Below are positions 5,492 to 8,462 of a stretch of 8,462 nt of DNA, piece after piece (the stretch's first letter is position 1; each line of letters starts with the position of its first letter). The notes beneath the pieces were generated by a model that saw only the letters and a list, made by a program, of their open reading frames with translations, searched no databases and was not told the DNA's origin. Source of the stretch: JANNAV01 sp031384695 (lineage in GTDB: Bacteria; Pseudomonadota; Alphaproteobacteria; Rhodobacterales; Rhodobacteraceae); the NCBI GenBank assembly GCA_031384695.1, contig JANNAV010000014.1, positions 1 to 8,462 of the forward strand, read 5' to 3'. Position numbers and translations under genes: made by a program.

Positions 5492-6745
5492 TCACCGAAA
5501 CCGCGCCCGCGCCTCAAGCGCAAGCCCCGTGCCTACAGACCCAAGCATATCCCCCGTCGCCACCCGAACCCCCGGCAACACCTGCTCCACCAGCGCCCGC
5601 AGCACCGGCAAGCCGCTGGACCCCCCGGTCATGAACACCGTGCCGATATCTTCCGCCGCCACCCCCGCCTGCGCCAGAACCGCGCCCAACACGCCGCGAA
5701 TGCGTGCCACGGGTGCCTCAACCGCCGCCTCGAACCGGTCACGCCGCACCATCGGGTTCGGCCCGCCGGTCAAAGCCTGCATCGCGATCCGCACTACCTC
5801 CGCATCCGACAACGCGATCTTCGCCGCCTCCACCGCCATGGCCAGCGCATGGCCTTGCCGCCCGGCTACCACCTTGATCAGCCGGGCAATCAACTCGGGC
5901 CGGTCCGCCACCTGCGCAAGCGCTTTCAGATCACTCGCCACCCGGGCCGCGTAGAGCATGTTGATCCGGTGCCATGTCGCCAGATCCAGAAAGTAGTGCC
6001 GTGGCATCACCCCCTTGCCGCCCCCTGTAGGTGACAGATACCCAAGATGCGGCATTACCTCGGCCAAACTCAGCAGCCGGTCAAAATCGGTGCCCCCTAC
6101 CCTTATGCCGTCATTGGCCAGAATATCCGCCGCCCGGTCGGCCCGCCCGGCATGCTGAGGCGACACCCGGACGATCGAGAAATCCGAGGTGCCGCCGCCG
6201 ATATCGACGATCAGCACCAACTCCTCGCACACCACCCCCTGCTCATATTGTAACGCCGCCGCAATCGGCTCGAACTGAAAGGCCACTTCGCGGAACCCCA
6301 CGCTGCGCGCGATCTCCTCCAGCACGTTCTGCGCCGCCATATCCGCCGCCGCGTCGCCATCGACAAAATGCACCGGCCGCCCCAGCACGACTTGGGTGAT
6401 GCCCGTAGCCTCGCCGTCCAACACCCCCTTCAGATGCGCGAAAAACCGCGCCAGCACGTCCTTGAACGAGATCGCCCGGTTGCCCACTCGGGTTTTCTCT
6501 TGGATCAGGCTTGACCCCAGCGTGCTTTTCAACCCCCGCATCAGCCGCCCGTCATCGCCGCGCACATAGGCTTCAATGCCCGCCCGGCCAAACTCCACTG
6601 CCCCGCCATCCGCCTCCCAGAACACCGCCGAAGGCAGCGTCAGATGCCCGCCTTCAAGCGCGATCAGCCGCGCCTGCCTCGCATCCGCCAACGCCACCGT
6701 CGAGTTCGAAGTGCCAAAATCAATGCCGCAATAAACCCCAGCCAT
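5492..6745 (-). CDS. Hsp70-family ATPase, YegD-like, without substrate-binding domain
   Basis: This 417-residue protein contains the actin-like ATPase core of Hsp70. It has phosphate-1 motif GIDFGTSN (7-14), EPIAAA (159-164), phosphate-2 motif DIGGGTSDFS (181-190), GGTDFD (217-222) and adenosine motif FMTGGSSG (371-378). It ends right after the nucleotide-binding domain. The peptide-binding beta domain and helical lid of DnaK (about 640 residues) are absent, so it resembles E. coli YegD and related short Hsp70 homologues, whose clients are poorly defined. The LKSTLG segment (72-77) also fits that subgroup. The ATG at 6745 has GGGAG at six bases. It sits between an amino acid oxidoreductase gene and two amidohydrolases with short spacers, which suggests co-transcription. 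A role in assembling or holding one of these enzymes is conjecture. Confidence 0.9.
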   Translation of the reverse strand: MAGVYCGIDFGTSNSTVALADARQARLIALEGGHLTLPSAVFWEADGGAVEFGRAGIEAYVRGDDGRLMRGLKSTLGSSLIQEKTRVGNRAISFKDVLARFFAHLKGVLDGEATGITQVVLGRPVHFVDGDAAADMAAQNVLEEIARSVGFREVAFQFEPIAAALQYEQGVVCEELVLIVDIGGGTSDFSIVRVSPQHAGRADRAADILANDGIRVGGTDFDRLLSLAEVMPHLGYLSPTGGGKGVMPRHYFLDLATWHRINMLYAARVASDLKALAQVADRPELIARLIKVVAGRQGHALAMAVEAAKIALSDAEVVRIAMQALTGGPNPMVRRDRFEAAVEAPVARIRGVLGAVLAQAGVAAEDIGTVFMTGGSSGLPVLRALVEQVLPGVRVATGDMLGSVGTGLALEARARFR

Positions 6746-6816
6746 CCGCCGCTCCCAGCCCGTCAGCCGCCCTCGCTAACGCCGGGCCCGCAAAGAGTAA
6801 ACCCGCGACAGCCCCC

Positions 6817-8161
6817 CTACAACGACGGGCCGGGTGCGATCTTGCTGCCATCCGAGAACCGCGCCAGCCGGAACCGCCGCAGATCATGGCCAACCGGCGC
6901 ACCCGCCACCAGATCCGCCACCACCCGCCCCATGCCCGGCCCGATGCCAAAGCCGTGGCCCGACATGCCCGTCGCAATCACCAACCCCGGAACGCCGGCC
7001 ACCCTGTCCACCACCGGCACCACATCGGGCATAGAATCGATCATCCCGCCCCATGCCGCGCGCAGCTTTGGCCGCCCTAACCCCGGCAAGGCGCGCGCGA
7101 AATCATCCTGCACCGCCGCCAATATGCGCAGGTTCGGTGCCGGGTTCAGCACCCGCATCCGCTCGAAGGGCGATATCTCGTCCCCGGCCCAGTTCCGCGC
7201 TGTGCGCCAGCCATCGGGATAGCCCGCAGGCGCTGCGACGCGCAGATGGGTTGACCGGAAATCCTTGCGCAAAACCGGCAGATAACTGGCAAAGTTGCGC
7301 AACGCATCCGGCCCGACAAAGAAATCATGCCGCGCCCCCGGTGCAATCGAATAGCCCCCGTCCGCCCGCCTGCGAAAGGCAAACCGGTCATCCGCCGCAT
7401 TGCCGGCATAGACCTCGGCCATCGGTTCGGTCGCCGCCACCGAGGCCAGCACCGATAGCTGCGGAATGGCCACCCCCTCGGCGCGCAGCAGCAAGGACGA
7501 CCACGCCCCCCCCCGCCACCACCACCTGATCGCAGGCCACCCGGCCCGCTTCGGTGATCACGCCGCAAATCCGCCCCGCAGCCCGGTCAAGCCTGCGCAC
7601 AGCACAATTCTCAACAATCACCGCCCCGCGCCGCGCCGCACCCTCCGCCAACAGCGGCACCGCCACCCAAGGCTCGGCCCGCGCATCCGACGGCGTCAGC
7701 AACCCGCCCAGCCAGGGCGCCGCCGCGCCGCTGATCGCCGCCCGCACCTGCGCGCCCGATTGCATCACGGTATCGAGGCCATGCGCCCGCGCATGCGCCA
7801 GCCAGGCCTCGAACTCCGCCATTTCGGCCTCGCGCCGCGCCAGATACAACACCCCCGTGGCGCGAAACCCCAAGCCCTCGCCAAACTCTGCGGCAAGGGT
7901 TTTCCAGATCGCGAGGCTTTCCACCATGATCGGCAATTCGTCCGGGTCGCGGCCCTGCTGGCGGATCCAGCCCCAGTTGCGCCCCGATTGCTCACCGCCA
8001 ATCCGGCCCTATTCGCACAACACCACCCGCATGCCCCGCTCGGCCAGATACCATGCGGTCATGACGCCAATCACCCCGCCGCCAATCACCACCACATCGC
8101 AGGTGGCGGGCAAGGGGCCCGCGAAGCGTACCGCCGTGGCCTCGGAAATCGGAAACGCCAT
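6817..8161 (-). pseudogene. DadA-like FAD-dependent amino acid oxidoreductase, interrupted by TAG and a frameshift
   Basis: The family oxidatively deaminates D-amino acids, glycine derivatives or related amines using FAD. Translation from the ATG at 8161 gives residues 1-50 with the dinucleotide-binding motif VVVIGGGVIG (23-32). It then meets TAG at 8009-8011, where relatives usually have Lys in EKGRI. The same frame continues with GGEQSGRNWGWIRQQGRD and family-like sequence to VACDQVVVAGG. It then runs into nine G residues (plus-strand 7506-7514). Removing one G gives GGAWSSLLLRAEG and continues to the stop at 6817, including the C-terminal FAD motif GMSGHGFGIGPGMG. With both lesions repaired the protein would be 447 residues, a usual length for the family. 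The start overlaps the stop of the upstream deacylase gene as TGATG, which implies translational coupling. Two independent lesions favour real decay, but sequence errors cannot be excluded, especially in the G run. Confidence 0.87.
7506..7514. repeat. Nine-base homopolymer (C9 plus strand, G9 in the coding sense)
   Basis: The run lies in the oxidoreductase gene exactly where the reading frame changes. Eight G residues would restore the frame and nine break it. Runs of this length are prone to replication slippage and to miscalling in sequence data. Confidence 0.85.
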
Positions 8162-8462
8162 CACGCAAGCTCCTCCAGCAGCGCCCGCATGAACCGCTGC
8201 CCCGCCTCGAACTCGGCCACCTCAAGATATTCATCCGCCTGATGCGCTTGTGCTATATCGCCCGGCCCGCAAACCACTGCCGAATACCCCGCCTCCTGAA
8301 ACTGCCCGGCCTCGGTGCCGTAACTGACCACGCCCGTGGCATTATCCCCCGTCAGCCGCCGCACCAGCGCCTCCGCCGCACCGCCCACCTCGGGCTGCAA
8401 GGCGGGCACCCGGAAGAACCGCTCCAGATGCACTCCCACCTCGGGCCGCACCGCCTGCATCA
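8161..8462 (-). CDS. ArgE-like M20 deacylase (acetylornithine deacetylase type), C-terminal part only
   Basis: About 100 residues of the C-terminus are present; the 5' part lies beyond the right edge, so the Met near 8460 is internal. The segments SYGTEAGQFQEAG and VVCGPGDIAQAHQADEYL are typical of the C-terminal catalytic domain of ArgE-type M20 peptidases, and the His of QAHQ is the expected metal ligand. Such enzymes remove acyl groups from N-acylated amino acids, classically N-acetylornithine. The position next to an amino acid oxidoreductase, not among arginine biosynthesis genes, suggests a catabolic deacylase, although arginine synthesis cannot be excluded. Its TGA overlaps the ATG of the oxidoreductase by one base (TGATG). 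Being first of the visible row, it or genes beyond it probably carry the operon promoter. Confidence 0.9.
   Translation of the reverse strand, partial: MQAVRPEVGVHLERFFRVPALQPEVGGAAEALVRRLTGDNATGVVSYGTEAGQFQEAGYSAVVCGPGDIAQAHQADEYLEVAEFEAGQRFMRALLEELA

Noticed and set aside
4802..6034. Long plus-strand open frame opposite the second amidohydrolase and Hsp70 genes
   Set aside because: It has the same Arg/His/Pro-rich antisense character; the minus strand carries complete family motifs throughout.
7992..8234. Separate small gene at the start of the oxidoreductase region
   Set aside because: The frame starting at 8161 encodes the real FAD-binding N-terminus; this other frame is an Arg/Gly-rich shadow.

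Overview
The window looks like chromosomal DNA of a high-GC alphaproteobacterium, most likely a member of the Rhodobacteraceae/Roseobacter group. This rests on strong GC bias at third codon positions, the style of the proteins, and a tRNA 3' end that fits initiator tRNA-fMet, which closes rRNA operons in that family. No search was run, so the taxonomic call is an inference.

Layout from left to right. (1) Positions 1-30 are the 3' end of a tRNA on the plus strand. (2) Positions 140-1615 are an IS4-family insertion sequence with 20-bp imperfect terminal inverted repeats. Its transposase carries the DDE residues and the Y-(2)-R-(3)-E-(6)-K signature, but its N-terminus lies in another frame, separated by an A5G6 run. 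(3) Positions about 1616-2557 are a lower-GC accessory stretch with two small unrecognised reading frames. They share one frame and are separated by a single TAA, so they may be one broken membrane-anchored gene. (4) Position 2558 to the right edge is a minus-strand gene row. In transcription order it reads: the C-terminal part of an ArgE-like M20 deacylase (cut by the window edge); a DadA-like FAD amino acid oxidoreductase broken by an in-frame TAG and by a frameshift in a G9 run; a short YegD-like Hsp70-family ATPase; two tandem M20D amidohydrolase paralogues; then, after a gap of about 140 bases with hairpins and a 12-bp tandem repeat, a DUF1304 membrane protein.

The row reads as a catabolic operon for N-acylated amino acids or related amides. 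M20 enzymes would release the amine, and the FAD enzyme would oxidise the freed amino acid. The Hsp70-like protein has no obvious catalytic place in this scheme. Spacing is tight from the deacylase to the second amidohydrolase, including a TGATG stop/start overlap and a run of genes with purine-rich ribosome binding sites 6 bases before the ATG.

No clearly new biological system is visible. The points most worth a second look are the three disrupted reading frames, two of them at homopolymer runs, and the pairing of an Hsp70-like ATPase with duplicated M20 hydrolases.
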